Source of the DNA: Ensifer sp. LC163
Lineage (GTDB): Bacteria > Pseudomonadota > Alphaproteobacteria > Rhizobiales > Rhizobiaceae
DNA length: 64,000 nt
Direction of reading: 5' to 3'
NCBI RefSeq assembly: GCF_001695855.1
Contig: NZ_MBSS01000023.1
Location: 372,001 to 436,000, forward strand
Shown here: positions 45,717 to 53,770 of the stretch, one piece after another
How the letters are laid out: the number at the start of each line of letters is the position of its first letter
Numbering within the stretch: the first letter of the stretch is position 1
The notes under the pieces: generated by a model
What the model was told of the DNA's origin: nothing
What the model saw: the letters and a program-made list of their open reading frames with translations, nothing else
Databases searched by the model: none
Made by a program: the position numbers and the translations under genes

Positions 45717-45900
45717 GCTGCTGCAAGCAGAAGATCGCGAAATTGAGAACGAACAGCACGAGAAGCGTCGCGAGAAAGCTTCCGAGGAAGACGAGCATCC
45801 TTTCGCCGGCTGGTTTTCCACGGTGCTTTCGGGAGACGATTGTGGCGATCGCAACGCCCAAGGATATGCCGGCAACAGCCAGCATGGACATCAGTTGCAT
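45712..45900 (-). CDS. Small membrane protein
   Basis: 62 aa with two predicted membrane helices (LMSMLAVAGISLGVAIATIV and MLVFLGSFLATLLVLFVLNF) joined by a short basic loop (SRKHRGKPAGER). AGGA lies six bases before the ATG, which supports a real gene. No family is recognised. Confidence 0.65.
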   Translation of the reverse strand: MQLMSMLAVAGISLGVAIATIVSRKHRGKPAGERMLVFLGSFLATLLVLFVLNFAIFCLQQP

Positions 45901-45991
45901 CGTAAATCCTGTTTGACGGTGCGAGGTTTATCGGGCGCGCGCAGTGATGTTGCACTGACCGACAATCATCGAACCTGCGGAGTTCATCGGT

Positions 45992-46201
45992 TCACTGGCC
46001 GGTGGCCCTGCCGCGGATCCGCAGCGCGCCCTCGAGTGCATCCTTGACCTGCATCGCGCGGCGCAGTCCCGGGGACTGTGTCTCGCCCGCGGCTTCGATG
46101 GCGTTCTGCGCATGGGAGATGGCGATGTTTATTTCGGCATCGCTGACCGATCGATCGAGGGCCAGCGCTTGCGCGGCAGCCTCATTTTCCATTGACATCA
46201 T
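45992..46201 (-). CDS. Small hypothetical protein
   Basis: 69 aa (68 if started at the second ATG). It is helical and acidic (SVSDAEINIAISHAQNAIEA), with no signal or membrane segment. GGAG is correctly spaced before the double ATG. Function unknown. Confidence 0.55.
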   Translation of the reverse strand: MMSMENEAAAQALALDRSVSDAEINIAISHAQNAIEAAGETQSPGLRRAMQVKDALEGALRIRGRATGQ

Positions 46202-46342
46202 GTCACTCCATCAAATCACCCAGCATCGGGTGAGGAGCGTGTACCTAGGTGAAGCCGTGCGTGTCCCCAAGTCCATCCGATCGACACGTTCAAGCTATGC
46301 TTAACGAAACCTTAAGGGGCGCGGTGGGTTGGCGAGACGCTC

Positions 46343-46555
46343 CTATCCGGCGGTGTGCCGCTCACCGAGATATGGCAGCACGAACATGTAGAGACCGGTG
46401 GGAACCAGGATGGCAAGCGGAAACAGCGGCAGGAAATAGACCCATTCGACAGGTTGCTTGCCTATTCCCAAGGCTATGAAGATGGCGGCGACAACCACCG
46501 CGAAGACAAGAGACGTCCAGCGGTGAATTTGACGAATCCAGTTGTTCCAGTTCAT
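46343..46555 (-). CDS. Small membrane protein
   Basis: 70 aa from the ATG at 46555, with the near-perfect ribosome site GAGGAGGT. It has two membrane helices (TSLVFAVVVAAIFIALGI and YFLPLFPLAILVPTGLYMFV). It is downstream of the SRPBCC gene on the same strand and probably part of that small operon. Confidence 0.75.
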   Translation of the reverse strand: MNWNNWIRQIHRWTSLVFAVVVAAIFIALGIGKQPVEWVYFLPLFPLAILVPTGLYMFVLPYLGERHTAG

Positions 46556-46631
46556 TGGCACCTCCTCAAAATACCAGCCGGAACGGATCGGGCGATCCGC
46601 CTGGCGTGAACTCAAAATATGGGGTTGGTCT

Positions 46632-47042
46632 TCAGTCCAGCCGGTCCAAAACCTGTTCGAGGGCCGAAAGGAATCTCGGCCATCCAACCGTCGCACCTTG
46701 ATAGTACGGCTGCTGATCCGGCCGGAAACCGGCCTGCTCCATGCGCAGGCGGGTCCCGGCACCGGTCGGGGTGAGCGTCCAGGTGACGACGCTCTTCAGA
46801 TCCTTGGTATCCCACTTGTAGCACAGCGATTTGTTGGGTTCGACCGCCTGCACCTGACAGTCGACAGCGCCCCAGTCGGCAGTGAGATTGAAACGGTGCC
46901 CCCGATCCGGCCGGAAATCGTTCTTCATCAGCCATTCCTCGATCAGATGCGGTTGGGTGAGAGCCCGCCAGATCTTCTCCGCCGGATAGGGCACTTCCCG
47001 TTCGACGACGACGGTGAGCGTTTCGGTTGACGTTTCGATCAT
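46632..47042 (-). CDS. SRPBCC (AHSA1-type) domain protein
   Basis: 136 aa. The START/AHA1-like fold is recognised from REVPYPAEKIWRALTQPHLI and EEWLMKNDFRPDRGHRF near the N terminus and GWPRFLSALEQVLDRL at the end. Such proteins bind hydrophobic ligands. The gene starts within the stop of an ArsR gene (4-bp overlap), a pairing seen often in bacteria where the ArsR protein controls the SRPBCC protein. Confidence 0.88.
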   Translation of the reverse strand: MIETSTETLTVVVEREVPYPAEKIWRALTQPHLIEEWLMKNDFRPDRGHRFNLTADWGAVDCQVQAVEPNKSLCYKWDTKDLKSVVTWTLTPTGAGTRLRMEQAGFRPDQQPYYQGATVGWPRFLSALEQVLDRLD

Positions 47043-47365
47043 TGATCCATCCTTTTGAGCAGATCTTCGAGGTCGTCGAAGCGATGTTGCCAGAACCCGG
47101 CCATCTGGTTTGCCCAGCCGATCAGCGGGTCAAGCGCGCCGAGCTGCGCGCTATAGTGCGTCAGGCGACCTTCGTGCCGATCTTGCACCAGGCCGGCGCG
47201 CTTCAGGACCCCGAGATGTTTGGAAACGGCCGGTTGCGAGATCCCGGCGTGAGCCGTCAGCGCCCCGACCGTCTGGTCGCCGTCGCGGCATAGCCGCTCG
47301 AAAATCGCCCGTCGCGTCGGATCGGCAAGCGTTTTGAACAGAATCTCGTGGGGCTGCGGCGTCAC
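47039..47365 (-). CDS. ArsR-family transcriptional regulator
   Basis: 108 aa from a GTG. It is a compact winged-helix protein: DPTRRAIFERLCRDGDQTVG, then ISQPAVSKHLGVLKRAGLVQ and a C-terminal dimer helix. No cysteine pair for metal binding is seen, so it is probably the ArsR subtype linked to SRPBCC genes. It most likely represses its own operon through the direct repeats upstream. Confidence 0.9.
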   Translation of the reverse strand: MTPQPHEILFKTLADPTRRAIFERLCRDGDQTVGALTAHAGISQPAVSKHLGVLKRAGLVQDRHEGRLTHYSAQLGALDPLIGWANQMAGFWQHRFDDLEDLLKRMDQ

Positions 47366-47368
47366 AAT

Positions 47369-47414
47369 TCAATAACTCGTTGGCTATGGATCAAATCAAT
47401 AACCGCCGAGCTAT
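47369..47414. promoter_or_regulatory. Direct repeats upstream of the ArsR gene
   Basis: TCAATAAC-N6-GCTAT occurs twice (47369-47387 and 47396-47414) with a 27-bp period, immediately upstream of the ArsR start. A likely operator or promoter for ArsR. Confidence 0.4.
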
Positions 47415-47626
47415 ATGTGAGTCAAGTCCACCAGCTTAGGTCCGATTTGAGCCGTAAATCACCGGGCGACGTCCGGGCGGGAAAGAGCGGCAGCCAGGTG
47501 GAATCGGCGTGGGTGCCAATTGCTCCGCGGGCGCAGACAGCGGACGCGGTACAGGAACAATGGCCAGCGTGAAGAAGAACGACAACGGCTGCCGGCGCTG
47601 TCGAGGCCTCTGAAAGACTAGCGTCC

Positions 47627-48031
47627 TCAGGCCCTGCCATCGGTAAACTGCACAAGATCCCAGAGATTGCCATAGAGATCCTTGAAGACCGCGACGATAC
47701 CGTAGGACGCTTCCTTGGGTTCCCGTGCGAATTCAACGCCTCGCTTCACCAGATTGTTGTAGTCGCGCCAGAAGTCGTCCGTGCGCAGGAAGAGAAAGAC
47801 CCGTCCACCCGCCTGGTCGCCGACGTAGCTTTCCTGATGGGCAGTAGACGCGCGTGCGAGAAGCAAGGAGGTGTTGCCGTCGCCAACAGGCTTGACGACG
47901 ACCCAACGCTTGTCCTGCTCAGGTTGATAGGTGTCCTCGACCAGAGCGAAACCCAGCTTGTTTACATAGAAATCAATCGCTTCGTCATAGTCGCGGACAA
48001 CAATTGCGATGAGTGCGAGCGCCTGGTTCAT
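47627..48031 (-). CDS. VOC (glyoxalase/bleomycin-resistance) family protein
   Basis: 134 aa. It has the double beta-alpha-beta-beta-beta layout: IAIVVRDYDEAIDFYVNKLG at the start and VFKDLYGNLWDLVQF at the end. The likely metal residues are near the start and in the final strand. Members handle glyoxal-type compounds or bind small molecules. No operon partner is clear. Confidence 0.85.
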   Translation of the reverse strand: MNQALALIAIVVRDYDEAIDFYVNKLGFALVEDTYQPEQDKRWVVVKPVGDGNTSLLLARASTAHQESYVGDQAGGRVFLFLRTDDFWRDYNNLVKRGVEFAREPKEASYGIVAVFKDLYGNLWDLVQFTDGRA

Positions 48032-48320
48032 TTCTGCCCTTCATTCTTCCACGAGAGTACAGCTCCGCTGCCAAACATCTGTCGGCGGGCCGGTTGGCAA
48101 ATAAGTTCGCCATATCGACGCCCAAGGCAATGACTCATCAGGTAATTGGCCGCGAACGCGGTGTTATCCCAACCAGGTTCTGCTCCGCAATTTGCAGCCG
48201 TCAACCTGCGCGGCCGATCGGCAACCCGGCTTCCCACGTCGTTGGGATGGCCGGAAACAGAAGACGCAGAGTTTGACGCCGCCTTCGGCGGTTGTCTCCG
48301 TCGCTGCGTATCGAGCAGGT

Positions 48321-48348
48321 CACGGGCACGACTGGCGTCGTGCCCGTG
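48321..48348. other. 12-bp perfect hairpin
   Basis: CACGGGCACGAC and GTCGTGCCCGTG form a 12-bp stem with a TGGC loop. No T-run follows. Confidence 0.45.
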
Positions 48349-48360
48349 CTGCAATGGCGG

Positions 48361-48396
48361 CACAACCGTCTCTTCCCGACGGGCTTGACGGTTGTG
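48361..48396 (-). terminator. Probable terminator of the DUF1127 gene
   Basis: CACAACCGTC and GACGGTTGTG form a 10-bp stem with a 16-nt loop. On the minus strand it begins 9 bp after the gene's stop codon. No clear T-run. Confidence 0.4.
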
Positions 48397-48404
48397 CTTT
48401 CACC

Positions 48405-48665
48405 TCAGTTGATCCGAACGGCCGGAGCCCACCGAGGCGATGCCCATACAGCGATCCAGGGATCGTCGGGCGGTTCTCCGGTTTCGGGAAGCCCGATATC
48501 GCGGCGCATCCGGTTGGAGAGACCGGTCGTCTGGTTGATCAGTCGGTGCTGCCGCCAGGCTGCCCGAACGAGGCCGATAGTCGTTTTCCAGATGCCGAAC
48601 GTGCGGCACAGTTCGTCGAGGGCTGCCGGCAGGGTGCCGACGACCGGAAATGATGTTTCACGCAT
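48405..48665 (-). CDS. DUF1127-like small protein
   Basis: 86 aa from the ATG at 48665; a longer frame starts at 48728. The C-terminal half has the DUF1127-type segment LSNRMRRDIGLPETGEP with basic residues and the conserved RDIGL. Proteins with this domain in rhizobia are small, basic and often stress- or phosphate-linked regulators. The remainder is not recognised. Confidence 0.65.
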   Translation of the reverse strand: MRETSFPVVGTLPAALDELCRTFGIWKTTIGLVRAAWRQHRLINQTTGLSNRMRRDIGLPETGEPPDDPWIAVWASPRWAPAVRIN

Positions 48666-48794
48666 GTGTTCATCCCGACGCTGCGACGCGATCGGGTCCT
48701 CTAAATGTTGATTTGGGCTTAGACGCAAATGTGCGCGCCGTGGGCCGGTAACGTTAGGTCAGTTGGGAAATGCCGAGCCGTTGACGCTCAGCGT

Positions 48795-48899
48795 TTAGGC
48801 GCTTTGTGAACCCGATGGGTCAACGCAGGATGCCCGATGCATCCCGAGCACAGCAACGAATCCACCAGGGGTGCGCATGTTCAAGAGAGTATATGTCAT
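48795..48899 (-). CDS. Possible 34-aa peptide with a strong ribosome site
   Basis: The ATG at 48899 follows GGAGGAGGCGTGAG with ideal spacing, and the frame encodes a peptide starting MTYTLLNMRTPGGFVAV. The ribosome site is its only support. No family is recognised. Confidence 0.3.
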   Translation of the reverse strand: MTYTLLNMRTPGGFVAVLGMHRASCVDPSGSQSA

Positions 48900-49074
48900 C
48901 TCACGCCTCCTCCAATGTGGGTTGCCGACAATATAACCTCGCATGAGAGTGTTCTTTCCGCAAGACGCAATTTCGAATTGCATTGATCGGCGAGAATACT
49001 GTTGCTCGACGGCAACAGTCTTCTGTGGCCACCATGCCAATAAGCTCATGCGCGTGAGCGGCTATGAATAGATA

Positions 49075-49290
49075 TTACCAGTTTCCAGGGTCGGCAGTGT
49101 GGTCGACAATGGCGAACTCGTCTGCCTTTTCCCGATCCAGCGTGAGGGTGGTGATGGTCTTCGCCTCATCGGTGACCGAATAGCGCAATGGCGGCGGTCG
49201 CCTTGTCAGTTCCTCATACATGAGCAAAGCCGCTTCCTCGGCGGTATCGGCCTCGATTTCTTCCGTAACGGTGACGATGTACTTGTGCAT
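49075..49290 (-). CDS. Small hypothetical protein
   Basis: 71 aa from the ATG at 49290. It reads as a compact alpha-beta protein (MHKYIVTVTEEIEADTAEEA; LLMYEELTRRPPPLRY; TTLTLDREKADEFAIV). The start of a longer frame at 49578 looks artificial. Function unknown. Confidence 0.55.
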   Translation of the reverse strand: MHKYIVTVTEEIEADTAEEAALLMYEELTRRPPPLRYSVTDEAKTITTLTLDREKADEFAIVDHTADPGNW

Positions 49291-49654
49291 AGCCTTAGAC
49301 CCGGTCCGTGCTTGTTTTGACGCCTTGCGATGAACGGCGATTGTAGTGTTTCCCTCCACTTCCGCATACCCATTCCTATGTGTCAGGTACCGGCTCGGTT
49401 CGGACCTGAGGTCGGCGATGGAAGCTGCTCGTTGGCCGTTGCAGAACACGTCGGCGACGTGGTTCTCTCGGAATGCGCAGGTGCTGCAGGATAGGTTGCA
49501 GACGGTTTCGAGTGAGTTCGATGAGCCTCTTGCGGGGCCGGAGCATCCGCAACCGTAGTGGGGACCTGACGAAATCAAGGGCTATCTCGTCAGCGAGTTT
49601 CCAAGCCGGCGATAGCGGCAAAATCGATCAGCGGCTTCCCGTGCCGGTTCGCGG
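49291..49654. other. Intergenic stretch with one possible small gene
   Basis: Apart from a 46-codon frame at 49418-49558, nothing stands out. Confidence 0.4.
49418..49558 (+). CDS. Possible small protein
   Basis: 46 aa from an ATG with GAGG six bases upstream. The sequence (MEAARWPLQNTSATWFSRNA; QVLQDRLQTVSSEFDEPLAG) could form an amphipathic helix. It may be a remnant of a larger gene. No family recognised. Confidence 0.3.
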   Translation: MEAARWPLQNTSATWFSRNAQVLQDRLQTVSSEFDEPLAGPEHPQP

Positions 49655-50521
49655 TCAGCCACCACGTCGCGGATGCGCGCCGCAACAATGTTTGAACTTG
49701 ATGCCGGAGCCGCAAGGGCAAGGGTCATTGCTACGCCGTTGCAGTCGGCCGATCAGCGGCAACATGATTGCGGACGGCAGCCACGCGGCTGCGAACGCCG
49801 CCAGTTTGGCGGAGAGGCCCGGCACGACGAGACGTCGCCCCGACTTGAACCCGCGCCAAGCGCGCTCGGCGACGTAGTCCGCGTCGAGCCTCGGCAAAAC
49901 CTTGAAAAGCGGCACGCGGTCGGCACCCGATCGTTGAAGGAATTCGGTCGATACCGGGCCGGGAGCAACGCATGTCACGGTGACCCCGGTGCGGCGCAGC
50001 TCCTGATGAAGCGCTTCCGAAAATGACCGCACGAAACTTTTGCTGGCGTAGTACAACGCCATGTTGGGGCCCGGCATGAAGCCGGCAATGGAGCCAAGGT
50101 TGAGCACCCCACCGCGGCCACGCGCGACCATTTCCGGCAGGAAATGGAGGGACAAGTCGGTGAGGGCGCGTATGTTGAGGTCGATGATCCCCAGCTGATC
50201 CTGGATGGGGAGTGTCGTTGCCGCACCCCGCAAACCATAGCCGGCGCTGTTGACCAGGACGTCGCAGCACAGGTTGTTCGCTGTTAGAAAGTCCGCCAGA
50301 CGCGCTGACGCGTCGGCCGAGAACAGATCGAGCTCGAGCATGAATGCTTCGCCGCCGGCCTGGCGAACCTCGTTTGCCGATGTCGCCAGGTCGTCATGAG
50401 ATCGCGCGACCAGCACGACCGGCCGTTTTTCTCGGGCCGCAACTTTGGCGATTGCCCTGCCGATACCCCGTGAGGCGCCGGCGACCACCACGGCCGGTCG
50501 GATTTCGGACTGTGCCATCAT
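49655..50521 (-). CDS. Short-chain dehydrogenase with C-terminal SEC-C zinc motif
   Basis: 288 aa. The first ~250 residues are an SDR: VVVAGASRGIGRAIA for the cofactor, NSAGYG, and the YYASK catalytic pair after LNLGSIAGFM. The last ~25 residues are a SEC-C motif (DPCPCGSGIKFKHCCG), a zinc-binding tail best known from SecA. The fusion is unusual. The start overlaps the acyltransferase stop, so the two are translationally coupled. Confidence 0.88.
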   Translation of the reverse strand: MMAQSEIRPAVVVAGASRGIGRAIAKVAAREKRPVVLVARSHDDLATSANEVRQAGGEAFMLELDLFSADASARLADFLTANNLCCDVLVNSAGYGLRGAATTLPIQDQLGIIDLNIRALTDLSLHFLPEMVARGRGGVLNLGSIAGFMPGPNMALYYASKSFVRSFSEALHQELRRTGVTVTCVAPGPVSTEFLQRSGADRVPLFKVLPRLDADYVAERAWRGFKSGRRLVVPGLSAKLAAFAAAWLPSAIMLPLIGRLQRRSNDPCPCGSGIKFKHCCGAHPRRGG

Positions 50522-51303
50522 TTGGTCTTCCGCGACAACGGGGGCGCCTGAACGGTTTCGCCTTGAGCAAGGTTCAACACTTCGTCGGCGACGTCACCGT
50601 TCAGGATCGCTTCGAAGCGCTCGAGCGCGCGCGCGACATTGGCTCCATCCATGACCCGGTGGTCGTAATGGATGCGGACGGTGACCGAGCCGCTCTCGGA
50701 AATTGGGCCGTAATTGAGGAGCGTGGTCAGAGGTGTCAGCGGGTTGAGCGACTCGGCTCCGAGGCCCGAATAGACAGACAGCTGGAAGGTGCCGAAATAG
50801 TGCGCCCGCCGTGACCCCAGATTGAGCCCAAGCCACATGAGCAGCCAGCGGATCGGCCCAGGCATACGGGCAACCTTCAGGGCGCGTCGAAACTCCTTGA
50901 TCTCCATCACCGGACGCGATCGCGCCGCATCGATCAGGGTGGCCAGTTCCGGGATCGGCAGGCGTTCCGGAGACTTGATCTTGCTCAAAAGGACCGCCCG
51001 CTCACCGTCATGCTCGCGCTCGTGGGCGATCGACGCCACGCTTTCCGGATATTCGTAGAGCTGAGGTCTGGGAAGTTTCACGTATGCGCGCCGGAGCTCG
51101 GGCGTCTCCCGGCAAAGAAGCGCGTATCCCTTCAGGAACAGCACGGTCCAGGACGGCCTGCTGATTTGGGCGATTCTGGCTCTTTGCAGTGGGTCGAGGT
51201 TCATTTGCCGCTGAACGGTAACGCGCGGCACCCCGATCGAAAACCGCATCAGATCGCAGACAAGGCGCCGTGGCGCCGAAAGCTTGATGGCCCGGCCTCG
51301 CAT
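50518..51303 (-). CDS. Stand-alone 2-oxoacid dehydrogenase E2-type acyltransferase
   Basis: 261 aa from the ATG at 51303 with AGAGGTG upstream. It is the catalytic domain only, without lipoyl or E1/E3-binding domains. The active-site motif IHYDHRVMDGANVARAL has the histidine and aspartate of E2/CAT enzymes. The acyl donor and acceptor are unknown. Middle gene of a three-gene operon with a membrane methyltransferase and an SDR. Confidence 0.8.
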   Translation of the reverse strand: MRGRAIKLSAPRRLVCDLMRFSIGVPRVTVQRQMNLDPLQRARIAQISRPSWTVLFLKGYALLCRETPELRRAYVKLPRPQLYEYPESVASIAHEREHDGERAVLLSKIKSPERLPIPELATLIDAARSRPVMEIKEFRRALKVARMPGPIRWLLMWLGLNLGSRRAHYFGTFQLSVYSGLGAESLNPLTPLTTLLNYGPISESGSVTVRIHYDHRVMDGANVARALERFEAILNGDVADEVLNLAQGETVQAPPLSRKTK

Positions 51304-51313
51304 CGTGTCACCT

Positions 51314-51907
51314 CTAGTAAATGTAAGGGACGATCCGCTTGGTCCTCTGCATGTAGTCACGGTACTGCGGACCGAAAATCTCCAACATCATACGCTCCTC
51401 CTTGTCCACCCTCAGAAAAAAAAGCACTGCGAACCCAAGCAAACCCGCCAACCCCGCCACCCAATTGGACAGCAGCAAGGCTTGACCGAGGCCCATCAGC
51501 ATGAAGGACGTGTACATCGGGTGGCGAACGAAGGCATAGGGCCCGCCGCTGATCAGTTCGTGTTTGTCACGAATCTCCAGCGTGATCGACCAGTTCCGGC
51601 CGAGCTCTTTGTGAGTCCGGCGAAAAACCCACAGGGCAAAGAAAAAGATGACTGTTCCAGACACAACTGCCCACGCACCAGTGGAATGGTCGGCCGCCTC
51701 TGGAATTCCGGTGGCAACGTAAAAACCCGGGATGATCGCAAGGCCAAGGAGGCCGGACGCAAGTCCGAACATGTCCAGAGGCGACCGGCGGTTGCTGACG
51801 ACACGAGCGCGCTTTGCGCGGCGTTCGAACGGTACGCGGATAAAATACCAGGTGATGATGCCGATCACCCACACGATTTTGCCCAAAGCGGCAGTCGATA
51901 CGATCAC
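51314..51907 (-). CDS. Isoprenylcysteine carboxyl methyltransferase family membrane protein
   Basis: 197 aa with about five hydrophobic segments. The C-terminal ICMT/PEMT signature is GGPYAFVRHPMYTSFMLM followed by KEERMMLEIFGPQYRDYMQR. Bacterial members are membrane methyltransferases of mostly unknown substrate. It is 10 bp before the acyltransferase gene and is the first gene of the operon. Confidence 0.88.
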   Translation of the reverse strand: MIVSTAALGKIVWVIGIITWYFIRVPFERRAKRARVVSNRRSPLDMFGLASGLLGLAIIPGFYVATGIPEAADHSTGAWAVVSGTVIFFFALWVFRRTHKELGRNWSITLEIRDKHELISGGPYAFVRHPMYTSFMLMGLGQALLLSNWVAGLAGLLGFAVLFFLRVDKEERMMLEIFGPQYRDYMQRTKRIVPYIY

Positions 51908-51973
51908 TTCAAGTCACCGGAGCCTTTCTGCGATCTATGATCGATTGGACGCAAAGCTCTGGATTGATCGCCT

Positions 51974-52558
51974 TTAGCCCGCATTCATCTGCCGAAGTTT
52001 GGTAACGAATTGCTGTGGTCTAAGCCAGATGCTGGGCGTCTTATATCCCATGGAACGCGCGATGTCCGCGACGAATGCATTGCAGTTGTAGACCGACGCC
52101 TGCCAGAAACGCGATTTGGCCTTAAGCTGCCTGATATAGGCAACGGTCTTGTTGTACTCGGCTTCGGTCAGCATGACGCGCCAGCTGGCCGATCGGTACG
52201 CCTCCTCAAGATCACCGTCGCTTGCTCCGGTTTCGGCGGGCACCGGCAGAAAATGTCCGATGACATAGGGTGTGGGGCTGGGCGTTGCCGGTGCCAGCCC
52301 TGCAACTTCGGGATCGATCATTCCTCCGGCCTTGTTCGTACGGCCGAAAATGACATAGGTGTGGCCGTAACTCAGGGCGTAACGGGATCGGAATTCGATA
52401 AAATAACCGCTTTCTCTGGCTACACCTGCGCTTACTGCAGGTGCGCCGCTGCTACTCGAGACAAAACGCGGTTGGGGCTTCTGATCTTCTGATTGGCAGG
52501 CAGCCGTCGCAAACGCGAGCATCACCACTAGCGTTAGTCGACCTCTCATAAGCGGCAT
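51974..52558 (-). CDS. Lipoprotein of unknown function with conserved His/Cys region
   Basis: 194 aa. Signal peptide and lipobox-like AFATAACQSE. The mature part has YALSYGHTYVIFGRTNKAGG and QASVYNCNAFVADIARSMG. The spacing of an H near the start and NCN-A later resembles cysteine-hydrolase folds such as DUF4105/NlpC-like proteins. That is a weak suggestion. Starts at 52561 (GTG) or 52549 are also possible. Confidence 0.6.
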   Translation of the reverse strand: MPLMRGRLTLVVMLAFATAACQSEDQKPQPRFVSSSSGAPAVSAGVARESGYFIEFRSRYALSYGHTYVIFGRTNKAGGMIDPEVAGLAPATPSPTPYVIGHFLPVPAETGASDGDLEEAYRSASWRVMLTEAEYNKTVAYIRQLKAKSRFWQASVYNCNAFVADIARSMGYKTPSIWLRPQQFVTKLRQMNAG

Positions 52559-52642
52559 CACTGTGAGTTATCTCCTGAACTCCGACGATCGCAGCCCGGC
52601 AAGGCTCACAGCTTTAATGCCGGTCCAGCCGGTTGGAATGAT

Positions 52643-52667
52643 GTGGGGAGGGTTTTGGCCTCCCCAC
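52643..52667 (-). terminator. Hairpin downstream of the 45-aa lipoprotein gene
   Basis: GTGGGGAGG and CCTCCCCAC form a perfect 9-bp stem with a 7-nt loop, 16 bp past the stop. No strong T-run. Confidence 0.5.
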
Positions 52668-52683
52668 TCATCAGAAGCTCAAA

Positions 52684-52821
52684 TTATTTATAGACCGGCG
52701 CCGGTTCGGCCGTCTCGGCGGCCGGCGGTGGGGCCTTACCCTTGCCTTTGCCGATAGTATCGCAGCCGCTCAGGCTGACGACGGAAAGCAAGGTAGCGAT
52801 CACGATTAGATTTCTGCTCAT
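52684..52821 (-). CDS. Small lipoprotein (45 aa)
   Basis: Too short for usual ORF cut-offs. It encodes MSRNLIVIATLLSVVSLSGC, with a clean lipobox LSGC at position 17-20, and then a short lysine/proline-rich tail ending APVYK. A GAGGAGAGG ribosome site lies upstream of the ATG. It resembles entericidin-like small envelope lipoproteins. Probable role in the cell envelope, unproven. Confidence 0.65.
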   Translation of the reverse strand: MSRNLIVIATLLSVVSLSGCDTIGKGKGKAPPPAAETAEPAPVYK

Positions 52822-52945
52822 CAAGAAGTCCTCTCCTCATCATGGAATAGGTTTATCGAAGGCAACGCTTATATTAATAGGGCGTTCGTCGCGGACGCCT
52901 AGTGCAAAAAGAACACAATTTGTGCCGTTGAACATAAAAGCGCGA

Positions 52946-53536
52946 TCAAATCACGAAAACCTTCGTTCCGACCGGGGTGCGGTTGTACAGATCGACGATA
53001 TCGTCGTTGGTCAATCGGACACATCCGCTCGATACTGCCTGGCCTATGGTCCAGGGCTCGTTTGTTCCATGCAGCCGGAACATGGTATCCTCCCCGCCGC
53101 GGTAGAGATAAAGGGCTGCTGCCCCCAACGGATTGTGTAGGCCGCCGCCGACGCCGCCGGCGTATTGCCGCAGATGCGGCTTGCGCTGCATCATGTTTTC
53201 GGTTGGCGTCCACGAAGGCCACTCGGCCTTGCGGCCGATTTTTGCTTCGCCTTTGAGCGTGCGTCCCTGTTCCCCGACGCCGATGCCGTAGCGCATGGCC
53301 CGACCGCCACCTTCAACGAGATAGAGGTAACGCTCCGACGTGTTGACGACGATCGTTCCGGGAGGTTCGCTTCCGTCATAACCCACATTCCGGCGTCGAT
53401 AACGAGAAGACGGCCCTCCTCCGAAGGCAGAAAGAATGGGCTCGCCCAGTCGCTGTGCTGTTGAGGTGCACCCAGATGCCGTTAAAACCAAACTGCCGAG
53501 CAGGATCGCCCGCCGGGTAACGCGGTCACTGTTCAT
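52946..53536 (-). CDS. L,D-transpeptidase (YkuD family)
   Basis: 196 aa from the ATG at 53536. The N terminus is a signal with a twin-arginine-like RRAILLGS and a possible lipobox (TASGC). The YkuD active site is complete: MFRLHGTNEPWTIGQAVSSG followed by CVRLTNDDIV, with the catalytic cysteine in SSGCVR. These enzymes form 3-3 cross-links in peptidoglycan or attach proteins to it in the periplasm. Confidence 0.92.
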   Translation of the reverse strand: MNSDRVTRRAILLGSLVLTASGCTSTAQRLGEPILSAFGGGPSSRYRRRNVGYDGSEPPGTIVVNTSERYLYLVEGGGRAMRYGIGVGEQGRTLKGEAKIGRKAEWPSWTPTENMMQRKPHLRQYAGGVGGGLHNPLGAAALYLYRGGEDTMFRLHGTNEPWTIGQAVSSGCVRLTNDDIVDLYNRTPVGTKVFVI

Positions 53537-53770
53537 ATCCACCTACTAGTAATCGGTGAGCACTGTTTCGTCTTTAACACTCATGCGTTCGCCGGCCAAG
53601 TCGCTATTCTTCATTTTGTTGCGGAGAAAACTAGTAGTGCAGAAAGCACCAAGACCATTGCACTTCGCGTTTCGCAAGTGCAGGCTGACAAAGCACGTCA
53701 CAATTGATGAAACTTCTTGCAGCTTCCGTCCGTCTCTGGTCGATTGGGCTCTCGAACAAGGATGCACAGA

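Larger units (their letters stand above)
48032..48404. other. Non-coding stretch with three hairpins
   Basis: No supported gene. It contains CCGCCTTCGGCGG, a perfect 12-bp stem at 48321-48348, and a 10-bp stem at 48361-48396. The last lies just beyond the DUF1127 stop. Confidence 0.5.

Noticed and set aside
52864-52888. Possible general-stress (EcfG-type) promoter before the 45-aa lipoprotein
   Set aside because: The minus strand reads CGAAC-N16-CGTT. The -35 has a mismatch and the spacer is short of the usual 18 or so.
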